This document shows positions 18,628 to 28,187 of a DNA stretch of 64,000 nucleotides, one piece after another. This DNA comes from Prado023 sp963706885 (lineage in GTDB: Bacteria; Actinomycetota; Actinomycetes; S36-B12; CAIYMF01). The number at the start of each line of letters is the position of its first letter. Positions within the stretch are counted from its first letter, which is position 1. The notes below the pieces were generated by a model. It was not told the DNA's origin. It did no database searches and saw only the letters and a program-made list of their open reading frames with translations. The stretch is from positions 124,001-188,000 of the forward strand of contig CAVPNX010000007.1 of the NCBI GenBank assembly GCA_963706885.1, in the 5' to 3' direction. A program made the position numbers and the translations under genes.

Positions 18628-19962
18628 TCACAGGCGGCCGGCGGCCTTCATGTCGAGGTAGGCGTCGGCGACCTTGGGGGCGATGTCCGACGGCGTGGCC
18701 TCCACGACGCGCACCCCCATGCGCGTCAGCATGGTGGCGACGTGGGCCCGGTCGAGATCGGCACGAGCCCGTGCCGCGCGCAGGTACACCCCCGCGGCGT
18801 CCTCAGCTGCCCTGCCGGGTCCGCCGACGAGGGCGGCGACAGGTTCCGGCTCGCGGACGGAGGCCACGATCACCGTGTGCCGGGCGGTCAGCGCCGGCAG
18901 CGCCGGGATCAGTCCCTCCTCCATCGCCGGGCGGTCCAGTGCGACGAACAGCACGACCAGGGCGCGCTTGCGGACCCGCGCCAGCACCGTGGACACCAGC
19001 CCCCGGTAGTCGGTCTCGGTGAGCTCGGGGTCCAGGGTGGCGATCCCGTCGACGAGGCGGGGCAGCAGGCTCGGGCCGCTGCCCCCGCTGACCTGCAGCC
19101 GCGTGCGCCGGTCATGGGCGACCAGGTCGACCCGGTCCCCAGCCCGCCCCGCCAGGGCGGCGAGCAGCAGCCCGGCGTCGATCAGGATGTCCAGGCGGGT
19201 CTCGTCGCCGATGCGCACAGCACTCGTGCGCCCGGTGTCCAGGACCATGACGACGCGGCGGTCCCGCTCCGGGCGCCAGGTCCGCACCATGACGTCGTCC
19301 GCCCGTGCCGTGGCCCGCCAGTCGATGGAGCGCACATCGTCGCCGGGGACGTACTCGCGCAATGAGTCGAACTCGGTGCCCTGGGCACGCACCGCGATGG
19401 CCTGGCGGCCGTCCATGTCGCGCAGCCGGGCCAGCCGGGAGGGCAGGTGCCGCCGGGAGCTGAACGCCGGCAGCGTGCGCACCGACCAGTCCACCTCGAT
19501 GCTGCGCTGCCGTCCGGCCGCCCCCAGGGGCCCCAGGGAGCGCAGGGTGACCCGGTCGGTCGGGCGGTCCCCACGTCGGGTCGGCGCAACGGCGACATCC
19601 ACCCGCAGCGTGTCCCCGGCCGCCAGGTCGATCGCCGTGCGGTCGGTCGCGCCATCGACCGTGGCGTGGGCGGTGGGTGCCCAGGCGTCGCGCAGGTGGC
19701 CGCGCCAGCGCCGGGTGCCGGTGTTCGTGACCGCCAGCTGGACATGGGCGACCTGGCCGAGGCGGACCTTGCGGTCCCCGCTGCGGGCAAGTGCCAGGGC
19801 CCGGGGGGTGGGCGCCAGCGCGGCGTCGCTGACCAGCACCACCAGGAGGACCGCGTTGACCGCCACCAGGGCGGTCCAGGCCGGGACCCCACCGGCGACG
19901 AGCAGCCCGACGATGCCGGCGCCGACCAGCGCCAGCACGGCAGCCCGGCCGGTCAGGACCAT
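18628..19962 (-). CDS. DUF58 (von Willebrand-like) membrane protein
   Basis: 444 residues. Two hydrophobic segments lie at about 5-45, then a beta region, then the DUF58 signature GTEFDSLREYVPGDDVRSIDW followed by a vWA-like domain with VVMVLDTGRTSAVRIG. DUF58 proteins nearly always pair with a MoxR ATPase; together they are thought to act as a chaperone-like system that activates or assembles a membrane target. The start overlaps the MoxR stop by one base, so both are in one transcript reading leftward with DUF4350, DUF4129 and a GPDPase-type membrane protein. It ends near a shared hairpin with the convergent SpoIIM-type gene. Confidence 0.9.
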   Translation of the reverse strand: MVLTGRAAVLALVGAGIVGLLVAGGVPAWTALVAVNAVLLVVLVSDAALAPTPRALALARSGDRKVRLGQVAHVQLAVTNTGTRRWRGHLRDAWAPTAHATVDGATDRTAIDLAAGDTLRVDVAVAPTRRGDRPTDRVTLRSLGPLGAAGRQRSIEVDWSVRTLPAFSSRRHLPSRLARLRDMDGRQAIAVRAQGTEFDSLREYVPGDDVRSIDWRATARADDVMVRTWRPERDRRVVMVLDTGRTSAVRIGDETRLDILIDAGLLLAALAGRAGDRVDLVAHDRRTRLQVSGGSGPSLLPRLVDGIATLDPELTETDYRGLVSTVLARVRKRALVVLFVALDRPAMEEGLIPALPALTARHTVIVASVREPEPVAALVGGPGRAAEDAAGVYLRAARARADLDRAHVATMLTRMGVRVVEATPSDIAPKVADAYLDMKAAGRL

Positions 19963-20993
19963 CAGCGTGGGACCGGGACGCTGTTCAGGACGGTGTCGAT
20001 GATGGCGTCGGGGGTGACGCCCTCCAGCTCGGCCTCGGGCCGGATCTTGATCCGGTGCCGCAGCGCGGGCCGGGCCAGGGCCTTGACGTCATCCGGGGTC
20101 ACGTAGTCGCGCCCGGCCAGCCACGCCCACGCCCGGGCCGTGCGCAGCAGGGCGATGGCACCACGGGGCGAGACGCCGAGCTGGGCGGACGGGGAGGTGC
20201 GGGTCGCGCGCACGAGGTCCACGACGTACGCCGTGACCTCCGGGGAGACCGCGACCGTGGCGACGGCTGCGCGGGCCCGGACCAGGTCCTCGGCCGTCGC
20301 GACGGGCCGCACTCCGGCCGCGGCCAGGTCGCGCGGGTCGAAGCCGGCCATGTGCCGGGCCAGCACCCCGAACTCGGCATCGCGCTCCGGGAGGGGCACC
20401 GTGAGCATGAGCAGGAACCGGTCGAGCTGGGCCTCAGGCAGCGGGTAGGTGCCCTCGTACTCGATGGGGTTCTGGGTGGCCGCCACCAGGAACGGGTCGG
20501 GCAGCGGGCGGGCCGTCCCGTCGACGGTGACCTGGCCCTCCTCCATGACCTCCAGCAGCGAGGCCTGGGTCTTCGGAGGCGTCCGGTTGATCTCATCGGC
20601 CAGCAGCAGGTTGGTGAAGACCGGACCCGGGCGGAACGAGAACGCCGAGGTCCGGTTGTCGTACACCAGCGACCCGGTGACGTCACCGGGCATGAGGTCG
20701 GGGGTGAACTGCACCCGTTTGCTGTCCAGGGCCAGGCTGGCCGCCAGCGCCCGGACCATGAGGGTCTTGGCCGTGCCGGGCACCCCCTCGAGCAGGACGT
20801 GCCCGCGGCACAGCAGGGCGATGACCAGCCCCGTGATGGCCGCGTCCTGGCCCACCACGGCCTTGCCCACCTCGGCGCGCAGCGCCATCAGCGGCTCCCG
20901 CGGATCGGCCTGGCGAGGATCGGCTCCCTGCGGATCGACGTCCTGCGGATCGGCTTCCCGAGGATCGGTCCCGTGTGGATCAGCGTCGGTCAT
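19962..20993 (-). CDS. MoxR-family AAA+ ATPase
   Basis: 343 residues. After an unusual repeat-bearing N-terminus (about 1-34) the AAA+ domain shows Walker A GVPGTAKT, Walker B LLLADEIN, sensor 1 around VAATQNPIEYEGTYPLPEAQ and the C-terminal lid with RATRTSPSAQLGVSPRGA. MoxR ATPases use ATP to remodel a target, usually in company with vWA proteins such as the DUF58 product encoded next. The start codon overlaps the DUF4350 stop by 4 bases. The five pentapeptide repeats before the domain are not part of the family and may be a linker, or the true start may be the later ATG before ALRAEVGKAVVGQ. Confidence 0.92.
   Translation of the reverse strand: MTDADPHGTDPREADPQDVDPQGADPRQADPREPLMALRAEVGKAVVGQDAAITGLVIALLCRGHVLLEGVPGTAKTLMVRALAASLALDSKRVQFTPDLMPGDVTGSLVYDNRTSAFSFRPGPVFTNLLLADEINRTPPKTQASLLEVMEEGQVTVDGTARPLPDPFLVAATQNPIEYEGTYPLPEAQLDRFLLMLTVPLPERDAEFGVLARHMAGFDPRDLAAAGVRPVATAEDLVRARAAVATVAVSPEVTAYVVDLVRATRTSPSAQLGVSPRGAIALLRTARAWAWLAGRDYVTPDDVKALARPALRHRIKIRPEAELEGVTPDAIIDTVLNSVPVPR
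20895..20969 (-). repeat. Five 15-base tandem repeats in the MoxR N-terminus
   Basis: Codons 9-33 of the MoxR gene encode five imperfect pentapeptides, TDPRE ADPQD VDPQG ADPRQ ADPRE. The unit length of 15 bases keeps frame, so copy number could change without breaking the gene. Confidence 0.7.
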
Positions 20994-22171
20994 GCCCCGC
21001 CCACCTCCTGCATCAGTGCCTCAAGGTCATGGCCCAACGCCACGAGGTGGGCGTCGGTCGTCGGTTCAGGACCGTACAGCAGGGAACCCACCTGCTCGGC
21101 CGGACGCCCGCTGCGGGTGGCCGCCGCCGTCACCAGGTGGGACTCGGGGACGCCGCGGCTGAGCCCCAGCCGCACCCGGATGCGTTCCCGGGCGCGGGCA
21201 CGCAGGTGGGTGGCTGCCTCGGCGCGGGCATGGTTGGCGTGCAGGAGCCGTGCGTGCCCCGCGCTGGTCTCGCCGGAGCGCACGACCACGGGCAGGGGCT
21301 CGGTCACGAGGCGACCGAGTCGGCGCGAACGCCACCACGCAACCAACCCGCAGGCGACCAGGACCTGCAGCAGCACGGGGACGACCCATTCGGGGACGAG
21401 GTCGGTGACCGAGGCGCCGGCCTCGCCGGCAAGGGCGGGGTCGCTGGCCACCGGCCGCCACCACACCAGGTCGCTGCGGCTGCCCAGCAGGCTCAGGGCC
21501 AGGGACGCGTTGCCCTGCTCGTCGAAGCCCTCATTGGTCAGCGGATGGGGGCTGCCGAGGACCACCACCTCCGGGCGGTCAGCCCGGCCGGGGATCACCA
21601 GCAGGGCCGCACTCTCCGGACGGTCGTAGCACGCCTGCCCCGGGGGCAGCCACGCGCGGGCGTCGTAGCGCGTTCCGGGCAGTTGGGCGCTGCCGGCGCG
21701 CACGGCCGGCTCCCAGCGGCAGCCCGGGGAGACCGGGTCGTCCCCGGCCACGTCGGCGACCTCGACCCCCGCGGCCAGCCGCTCCAGGGCCGCGGAGCCG
21801 GGCAGGGGATCGACCAGCACCAGCCGTGCGGGCCCCGAATCCAGGACCTCGGAGAGCATCTCGTTCGTGAGCAGGGTCGAGTCCGTGACGAGCACCGTCG
21901 CGCCCTCGGCGTTGGCCGCCGCGTCGGCCGTCGTTCGCACGTCGGTGACGTCGACGCCCTGGTCGCCCAGCACGTTGGCCACTGCGCGTGAGCCGGAGGG
22001 GTCCACCGCTGCGGGATCCAGGTAGCCGGTCCGCCGCGAGGTCGTGAGCATGAGGACCACCAGGGCGACCAGCAGCAGGAGGGTGATCGCGATGCCGCGG
22101 GTGGTGGGGCGCCACCGTCGCGTGCGCTCCCAGGTGGTCTCGTCGAAGGTGGGGGCGACCGGCGCGCTCAT
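20990..22171 (-). CDS. DUF4350 membrane protein
   Basis: 393 residues from ATG 22171. One helix lies at about 26-44, then an exported domain with VANVLGDQGVDVTDVRTTADAAA typical of DUF4350 (a class-I glutamine-amidotransferase-like fold), then a second helix (near 275-295) and a basic cytoplasmic tail. It is the standard companion of MoxR, DUF58 and DUF4129 genes in actinobacteria; the role is unknown. No stop codon separates it from the DUF4129 coding region upstream: the frame stays open through both. A TGA overlapping this ATG exists one frame away, which is how neighbouring genes in this cluster usually join, so an indel upstream may have fused them artificially. Confidence 0.8.
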   Translation of the reverse strand: MSAPVAPTFDETTWERTRRWRPTTRGIAITLLLLVALVVLMLTTSRRTGYLDPAAVDPSGSRAVANVLGDQGVDVTDVRTTADAAANAEGATVLVTDSTLLTNEMLSEVLDSGPARLVLVDPLPGSAALERLAAGVEVADVAGDDPVSPGCRWEPAVRAGSAQLPGTRYDARAWLPPGQACYDRPESAALLVIPGRADRPEVVVLGSPHPLTNEGFDEQGNASLALSLLGSRSDLVWWRPVASDPALAGEAGASVTDLVPEWVVPVLLQVLVACGLVAWWRSRRLGRLVTEPLPVVVRSGETSAGHARLLHANHARAEAATHLRARARERIRVRLGLSRGVPESHLVTAAATRSGRPAEQVGSLLYGPEPTTDAHLVALGHDLEALMQEVGGA

Positions 22172-22870
22172 GAGCTGGCCCTCGGTGGACGGGCTCGGGG
22201 CCGCGGGGGTGGCCAGCACGGCGCCGGTGACCGGGCTGGCGCCCACCTGGGTGTCCGCGTCGACGACCACGCTGTAGGCCTCCGGCGAACCGGGGCGCCC
22301 GCCGTAGCGGACCTCGTCGAAGGTCCTCGCGGCCCGGTCCAGGGGGTCTCTGGCCGCAGGCAGCCGCTGGCCCACCTCGCCGGCCACCTCGTCGGCGGTC
22401 CAGCCGGGGTGGGCATCGATGAGTCCGCGCTCCTGGCTGGCGCGCACGAGGGCGCGCATCCGGGCAGAGATGGCCTCCTCCCACTTCGCGGCCGCCGCCA
22501 GCTCGTCGGCCTGGGCTCGGTACTGCGCGGCGCTCGTACCCGGATCGACGGTGAACCTCAGCCCCGCCGAGCGGCTCACCGGTCCGATCCGCCAGCGGAC
22601 GAACAGCACGGCGATGACAATCGCCAGCACCAGTCCCAGGATGCCCAGCCACCCCCCGGGTGCGGCCTCGGCCGCGCGGTCGGCCGCCCGCTGCACCCAC
22701 TCGACCAGCCACGTGATGGCCCGCTCGACGAAGCCCGGCTGGGCGGACCGATAGGCCGGGTCAGCCAGCTCCAGCTCGGCCAGGCGCTGGGCCTGGGCCC
22801 GCGTGAGGTCGACCGGCACCTCCAGGTCCGTCCGGCCCGCTGGCCGGGCGGCAGCGCCGACGAGCACCAT
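22172..22870 (-). CDS. DUF4129 domain protein, open into DUF4350
   Basis: About 233 residues from ATG 22870 to the DUF4350 start. A helix at about 65-90 is followed by the DUF4129 region: RAQADELAAAAKWEEAISARMRALVRASQERGLIDAHPGWTADEVAGEVG, then a domain end near FDEVRYGGRPGSPEAY. DUF4129 is often fused to transglutaminase domains in larger proteins and here is the short form typical of the MoxR cluster. The start is supported by GGGAG 5 bases upstream. The sequence has no stop of its own and continues into DUF4350 in the same frame. Confidence 0.7.
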
Positions 22871-24156
22871 GGGAACTCCCACGGTGGTCAGGGGTGGTGG
22901 GTGCGGTAGGCGGCCAACGGGATCCGCGGAGGGCGTGACGCCCGCCGACACGAGCTCGATGTCCAGGGCCTCGCGACGCATCCTGAGGTCGATGTAGAGC
23001 AGGCCGGTCACCGCGGCGCTGAAGGGCAGCGTGATGATCCCGGCCACGAGCGTGGCGACGCCGGAGGCCAGGACGGTGGGGATCAACGACTCGCTGAACC
23101 CGCTGACGAGCGTGGCGATCAACGTGATGGGGATGGTCACGACCGTGGTCAGCAGGCTGGTGATGATCGCGGCCAGGATGAGGATGCCCAGGACGCGCCA
23201 CCAGGAACGCCGCACCAGGACCCAGGACCGCTTCAGCGACCCGACCACGCCGACGCCCTCCATGACCAGCGCGGGCGAGGCCACGGACAGCTTGACGTAG
23301 GCGTACACGATCGCGATCGTGCCACCCACTCCGATGAGCAGGCCGGGGATGACCGCCCACTCACCGATCGCGAAGGCCAGTCCCACGATCACCGCGGCCA
23401 TGCCGATGACGGCCAGGATGCTGCCGAGGCCGATCAGGAGGGTGACCCCGACCAGCGGCAGCATCCGGGGCCTCAGGATGGCCCAGGTCTGGCCGGCATC
23501 GAGCTGGCGACCCAGGACGGCCGCCCCGACCAGGACGATGAACAACCCGCTGGCCAGGACCTGCAGGAACCCGGCCACGAGGGCCGGAACCAGTTGGGCG
23601 AGCCCGCCGCTGGCCAGGGCGGTCAGCTCCGCGGCGATCTCGACCTCGGTGGACCCGGCGGCCGGCTGGGCCCCCTCCAGGAACTGCAGCGAGAACCACA
23701 GGCCGACCGTCTGCAGGAGTGCGGACACCGCCGAGATTGCTGCGGCCAGCCCCAGCACCGTGCGCGGGTTGCTGCGGATCAGGCTCAGGGCGCCGTCGAG
23801 CAGCTCGCCGACCCCCAGCGGCCGCAGCGGGACGATGCCGGGCTTGGGGGCCGGTGGTGGGGGTCCCCAGGGGGTGGGCTGTCCCCATCCGGGCGGGACC
23901 TGCTGGCCGTACCCCGGGGGCTGGCCCTGCGGCGCGTATCCCGCAGGGGGCACCTGTCCGTACCCCGGTGGGGGAGCCTGCCAGTACCCGGCAGGGGGGA
24001 CCTGCCCCGGTGGGGGGACCTGTCCCGGCCCGGGTTGGGGGGCGGTTGGGGGGCCGGTTGGCTGGGCCAGGCAGCGGGTTGATCGGGGGACCAGCCGGAC
24101 GGCGGGGCCCACTGCCCCGGGTCGGGCTGGCCGGGCGGTGGGGACTGGGACGACAT
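22871..24156 (-). CDS. GPDPase-type membrane-domain protein (frameshifted, no stop of its own)
   Basis: About 425 residues. ATG 24156 begins MSSQSPPPGQPDPGQ in one frame; at about 24030-24060, in a run of C and G, the proline/glycine-rich text moves one frame and becomes PPPGQVPPAGYWQAPPPGYG. The core then reads PLRPLGVGELLDGALSLIRSN and holds six or seven membrane segments up to TGLLYIDLRMRREALDIEL, as in the membrane domain found in glycerophosphoryl diester phosphodiesterase-related proteins. No catalytic phosphodiesterase domain is present, so it is unlikely to be the enzyme. GACGAT ends 6 bases before the ATG, fitting a leaderless start divergent from mtrA. The frame stays open into DUF4129; a TGA one frame away near 22886 may be the true end. 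Confidence 0.7.
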
Positions 24157-24220
24157 GTCCTGATCGTCCCATGTGGACAGCCATTGGCAAGCCTGCGCCC
24201 GAAGATGCCACCATGTGCCT

Positions 24221-24898
24221 GTGAAGGCGCGTGTGCTGGTCGTCGACGACGACGTGGACCTGGCGGAGATGCTGGGCATCGTCCTGCGCAGCGAGGGCAT
24301 GGAGCCGGTCTTCTGCCACAACGGCACCGACGCCCTTCCCGCCTTCCACCGGGAGTCCCCCAACCTCGTGCTGCTGGACCTCATGCTCCCGGGACTCGAT
24401 GGGTTGGAGGTCTGTCGCCGGCTGCGGGCGGAGTCGACGGTGCCGATCGTCATGCTGACCGCACGTGGGGACACCTTGGACATCGTCGAGGGCCTGCAGG
24501 CCGGTGCCGACGACTACATCGTCAAGCCGTTCAAGCCCAAGGAGCTCGTGGCCCGGATCGATGCCCGGCTGCGCCGGCTCGAGGACACCGCCAACGAGGT
24601 GCTGGCCATCGGGGACCTGGTCATCGACCGGGGGGCGCACTCGGTGACCCGGTCCGGCGAGTCGATCCCCGTCACCCCGTTGGAGTTCGACCTCCTGCTG
24701 GCACTGGCGACCCGGCCGGGGTTCGCCTTCACCCGTGAGCAGCTGCTGGCCGACGTCTGGGGCTACCAGCATGCGGGTGACACCCGCCTGGTCAACGTGC
24801 ATGTGCAGCGGCTGCGCGGGAAGGTCGAGATCGACCCCGAGGACCCGCAGGTGATCGTGACCGTGCGCGGCGTCGGGTACCGCGCCGGACCTCCCTGA
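24221..24898 (+). CDS. mtrA: Response regulator MtrA
   Basis: 225 residues, OmpR/PhoB class. The receiver begins MKARVLVVDDDVDLAEMLGI with acidic residues D9-D11, phosphoacceptor D53 in LLDLMLPG, conserved Thr in VMLTARG and Lys in IVKPFKPKEL. The winged-helix domain (about 130-225) ends in LVNVHVQRLRGKVE. MtrA, with sensor kinase MtrB, controls cell-wall and division genes in actinobacteria. Identity rests on the immediate mtrB-lpqB neighbours as well as sequence. It overlaps mtrB by one base. GTG 24221 is chosen because translation from it gives the family N-terminus. Confidence 0.96.
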   Translation: MKARVLVVDDDVDLAEMLGIVLRSEGMEPVFCHNGTDALPAFHRESPNLVLLDLMLPGLDGLEVCRRLRAESTVPIVMLTARGDTLDIVEGLQAGADDYIVKPFKPKELVARIDARLRRLEDTANEVLAIGDLVIDRGAHSVTRSGESIPVTPLEFDLLLALATRPGFAFTREQLLADVWGYQHAGDTRLVNVHVQRLRGKVEIDPEDPQVIVTVRGVGYRAGPP

Positions 24899-26436
24899 TG
24901 TTCCAGCGGGTCCGTGCCGTGCCCGGCTACCTGCGGCAACGGTGGCGGCAGTCCCTGCGGTTCCGGGTGGTCCTGACCACGCTCGTCGGCTCCACCCTGG
25001 TGCTGGTGCTGCTCATGCTGGCGCTGCTGGGCAACGTCTCGGCCGGCGTGCTGGGATCCAAGGAGTCCAGTGCCCTGGCTGAGGCCTCCGCGGCGCGCAG
25101 CGAGGCCCAGCGCATCCTGGATGCCACCCCAGCCCAGGGTGGCGACGTCCCTGCGTCACGGACCATCGACACCGTTGTGGCCGCGATGGCCGCCCGAGGT
25201 GCCCAGGCAGGGCTGTTCGAGGTCCTCATGCTGGCCTCGGAGCCCGCCGGGCTGAGCGCAACGCCCGAGCGGGGCACGAACCTCATCTCGGAGTCCAGCG
25301 TCCCCAGGCAGATGCGTGACATCGTGGCGGGCAGCCAGCGGCAGGCCTGGACCTACACGACCATGCGCTACACCGACGGTCGCGAGGTCCCCGGGTTCGT
25401 GGTCGGGGCTCCGCTGGCGGTCCGCGGGGTCGGCCCGTACGAGCTCTACCAGCTGTTCCCCCTGGACACCGAGCAGGAGACGTTGGCACTGGTGCGCAAC
25501 GCGACTGCTGCCGCCGGGGTGATCATCACCCTCGGGCTGGTCGGCATGGCCGCCCTGGTCACGTTCGTGATCGTGTCCCCCGTCCATGAGGCGGCGCGCA
25601 CGGCCCGACGGTTCTCGTCCGGCCACCTCGAGGCCCGGATGCGGGTGCGTGGCCAGGACGACCTGGCCCAGCTGGCGGTGAGCTTCAACGAGATGGCCGA
25701 GACGCTGCAGTCCCAGATCGACGAGCTGGAGACCCTGTCGTCGGTGCAGCAGCAGTTCGTGGCCGACGTCTCCCACGAGCTGCGCACCCCCCTGACCACG
25801 GTGCGCATGGCCGCCGACCTGCTCCACGACAAGCGCCAGGAGCTGCCCCCCGACGACGCGCGGGCCGTGGAGCTGCTCCAGAACCAGCTCAACCGGTTCG
25901 AGGCGCTTCTCGCCGACCTGCTCGAGACCTCCCGCCAGGATGCGGGGTCCGTGCAGCTGGACTACGAGGAGGTCGACCTGCGCGCCATGGCTGAGCGTGT
26001 GGCACTAGCTCTGGAGCCGCTGTCGCGGGAACTCGGCAGCCCTGTTGAGGTGATCGGGCTGGACCGCCTGCTGGTGCCGTGTGATGCCCCGCGGGTCGAA
26101 CGGATCCTGGCCAACCTGGTCTCCAACGCCCTGGAGCACGGCGAGGGGCATCCGGTCACCGTCGAGATCATGGCCGAGGGGGACGAGGCCCAGGTGGCTG
26201 TCACCGACCAGGGCGTCGGCCTGACCTCGCAGGAGGTCACCCAGGTCTTCACCCGGTTCTGGCGGGCGGACCCGTCGCGGGTGCGCCGCGTCGGGGGCAC
26301 CGGACTGGGGCTGTCGATCGCCCTGGGCGATGCCCGCGCCCATGGCGGGACGTTGTCCGCGTCGGGAGCCCCGGGGCAGGGCGCGACCTTCACGCTCCGG
26401 CTGCCGATGGCCCCCGTCGGGGCGGTGCTCGCGTGA
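24898..26436 (+). CDS. mtrB: Sensor histidine kinase MtrB
   Basis: 512 residues. Two membrane helices (about 22-46 and 198-222) enclose an extracellular sensor domain of about 150 residues. The HAMP linker (about 225-275) precedes the dimerisation helix with FVADVSHELRTPLTTVRMAA, His293 being the phosphorylated residue. The ATPase domain has the N box NLVSNALEHGEG, G1 box VTDQGVGL and G2 box GGTGLGLSIA. MtrB autophosphorylates and passes phosphate to MtrA. Stop and the lpqB start overlap as GTGA. Length is slightly short of mycobacterial MtrB, mainly in the C-terminal tail. Confidence 0.96.
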   Translation: MFQRVRAVPGYLRQRWRQSLRFRVVLTTLVGSTLVLVLLMLALLGNVSAGVLGSKESSALAEASAARSEAQRILDATPAQGGDVPASRTIDTVVAAMAARGAQAGLFEVLMLASEPAGLSATPERGTNLISESSVPRQMRDIVAGSQRQAWTYTTMRYTDGREVPGFVVGAPLAVRGVGPYELYQLFPLDTEQETLALVRNATAAAGVIITLGLVGMAALVTFVIVSPVHEAARTARRFSSGHLEARMRVRGQDDLAQLAVSFNEMAETLQSQIDELETLSSVQQQFVADVSHELRTPLTTVRMAADLLHDKRQELPPDDARAVELLQNQLNRFEALLADLLETSRQDAGSVQLDYEEVDLRAMAERVALALEPLSRELGSPVEVIGLDRLLVPCDAPRVERILANLVSNALEHGEGHPVTVEIMAEGDEAQVAVTDQGVGLTSQEVTQVFTRFWRADPSRVRRVGGTGLGLSIALGDARAHGGTLSASGAPGQGATFTLRLPMAPVGAVLA

Positions 26437-28187
26437 GCACCCGCGGGCGCGTCGGGCGGGGCATCGGCATCCGGCTGACCCGCGCCGGGGTCGTGGCGGT
26501 CAGCGCCGCTGCCGTCGTGGGCCTGGCCGCGTGCACCGCGGTTCCGACGTCCGGGCCGATCGAGCAGGGGCCCGTCGTGGACGCCGGTGAGTCGTCCCAG
26601 TTCATCCGGGTGATCGCCGCCCCGCCCAGTGTGGGTGCCACCCAGACCGAGGTCGTGCGGGGGTTCCTCGAGGCCAATGCCAGCCTCGAGTCCGACAACG
26701 CGATCGCCCGGCGCTACCTGACTGCCGAGGGCGACCAGTCGTGGGACCCCGACGCCGCCACGACGGTCTACGCCCAGCCCTCCCTGGAGCTCTCGGAGGG
26801 CAAGGGCGACACCATCGTCGCCCGCCTGCAGATCACCGACCGACTCGACGACCAGGGCAGCCTCGACCCGGTCGATCCTGCCGCGACGGAGAAGATCACC
26901 TTCACCCTCGAGCAGGTCGTGGACGGCGCCCCGGGGACTCCCCAGTGGCGCATCGCCGACCCGCCCGCGGGGATCCTGGTCAGCGACTCGGACCTGCGCC
27001 GGGCCTACCGCCAGTACCAGGTGCACTTCCCCTCCGACCGAAGTGGCGTCCTGGTCCCGGACAGCCGGCTGCTCCCCGTCATCGGCGCGAGCCTTCCCAC
27101 CGCCCTGGCCGAACGGGTGCTCTCCGGCCCTGCCGAGTGGCTGGAACCCGGGGTCCGGACCGGTGCCCCACCCGGTACCGCCCTCGCGCTGGGTGCCGTC
27201 CCGGTCAGCAACGGTGTCGCGCAGGTGGAGCTCACCGAGGAGGCGCTGGCCGCCACCGAGATCCAACGCCGGGATCTCGCGGCCCAGCTCACCTGGACCC
27301 TCACCCAACTGCCCGAGGTGACCGGGGTCCGCCTGCTGGTCACGGGGGAGCCCTTCGACGTCCCCGGGGCCCCGGAGGTCATGGACCGGTCGGTGTGGCA
27401 GGCGCGCAGCCCGGACAGCCTCACGACCGGGCCGACGGGCAGCGGGCTGCTTCCCCACTACCTGCTCGACGAGGCGACGATCGTCCGGGTCGCCGAGCAG
27501 GGCCGCACGGCGCTGCCGCTCGAGGTTCCCGGGGCAGACGAGCTCATCGACCTCGCAGTGTCCCTGGACCAGCGTGTGGCCGCAGCCGTGGAGCCCGATC
27601 GCGACGCCCTGTGGATCCTGCCTCTGGACCGCGGCGTCAGTGAGCAGCGCCTCACGGGCGAGGCGATCGGTGGCGCGAGCTTCGACACCGATGGGCGGGC
27701 CTGGTTCACCGAGGGTGGCACGGTGCAGCGGCTGCTCCCCGGCGGCACCCCCGAGGAGGTCGAGCTCCGACCAGCCCTGACGGCGCCGATCACCTCGGTC
27801 CACCTGGCCCGGGACGGCACGCGGGTGGCCCTTCTTGCCGACGGCGCCATCTACCTCGGAGTGATCCAGGAGGCCGGGACGGGGGTGGCCATCGGCCCGG
27901 TGCGCAGGATCGCCACCTCGGTGTCCGAGGTCCGCGACATCGCCTGGCGCAACTCGGTCACCCTCGACGTGCTCGGACGGACCGACACCAGCAGCCCCCA
28001 GGTCCTTCGCATCTCGGTGGGCACCGGTGCCGTCCAACCACTGGGGGCCCCGCCCGAGCCCGTCGAGGTCACTGGTGCCCCGGGCTCGGCGACCCTGGTG
28101 GCCAGTGCGGAGGCCCTCCTGTTCGCCAATGTCGGCCTGCAGTGGCGTGCCCAGGGCCCGGCACGCTCGGTGGCCTACCCGGGATGA
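26433..28187 (+). CDS. lpqB: Lipoprotein LpqB
   Basis: 584 residues. A basic N-terminus and hydrophobic stretch end in the lipobox VVGLAAC, so Cys is lipidated and the protein is held on the outer face of the membrane. The GerMN-type domain lies at about 75-200, and a beta-propeller-like C-terminal region follows (about 300-570). LpqB binds the MtrB sensor domain and modulates MtrA signalling. It overlaps mtrB at GTGA and the comF gene at ATGA, so mtrA, mtrB, lpqB and comF form one operon. Confidence 0.94.
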   Translation: MSTRGRVGRGIGIRLTRAGVVAVSAAAVVGLAACTAVPTSGPIEQGPVVDAGESSQFIRVIAAPPSVGATQTEVVRGFLEANASLESDNAIARRYLTAEGDQSWDPDAATTVYAQPSLELSEGKGDTIVARLQITDRLDDQGSLDPVDPAATEKITFTLEQVVDGAPGTPQWRIADPPAGILVSDSDLRRAYRQYQVHFPSDRSGVLVPDSRLLPVIGASLPTALAERVLSGPAEWLEPGVRTGAPPGTALALGAVPVSNGVAQVELTEEALAATEIQRRDLAAQLTWTLTQLPEVTGVRLLVTGEPFDVPGAPEVMDRSVWQARSPDSLTTGPTGSGLLPHYLLDEATIVRVAEQGRTALPLEVPGADELIDLAVSLDQRVAAAVEPDRDALWILPLDRGVSEQRLTGEAIGGASFDTDGRAWFTEGGTVQRLLPGGTPEEVELRPALTAPITSVHLARDGTRVALLADGAIYLGVIQEAGTGVAIGPVRRIATSVSEVRDIAWRNSVTLDVLGRTDTSSPQVLRISVGTGAVQPLGAPPEPVEVTGAPGSATLVASAEALLFANVGLQWRAQGPARSVAYPG

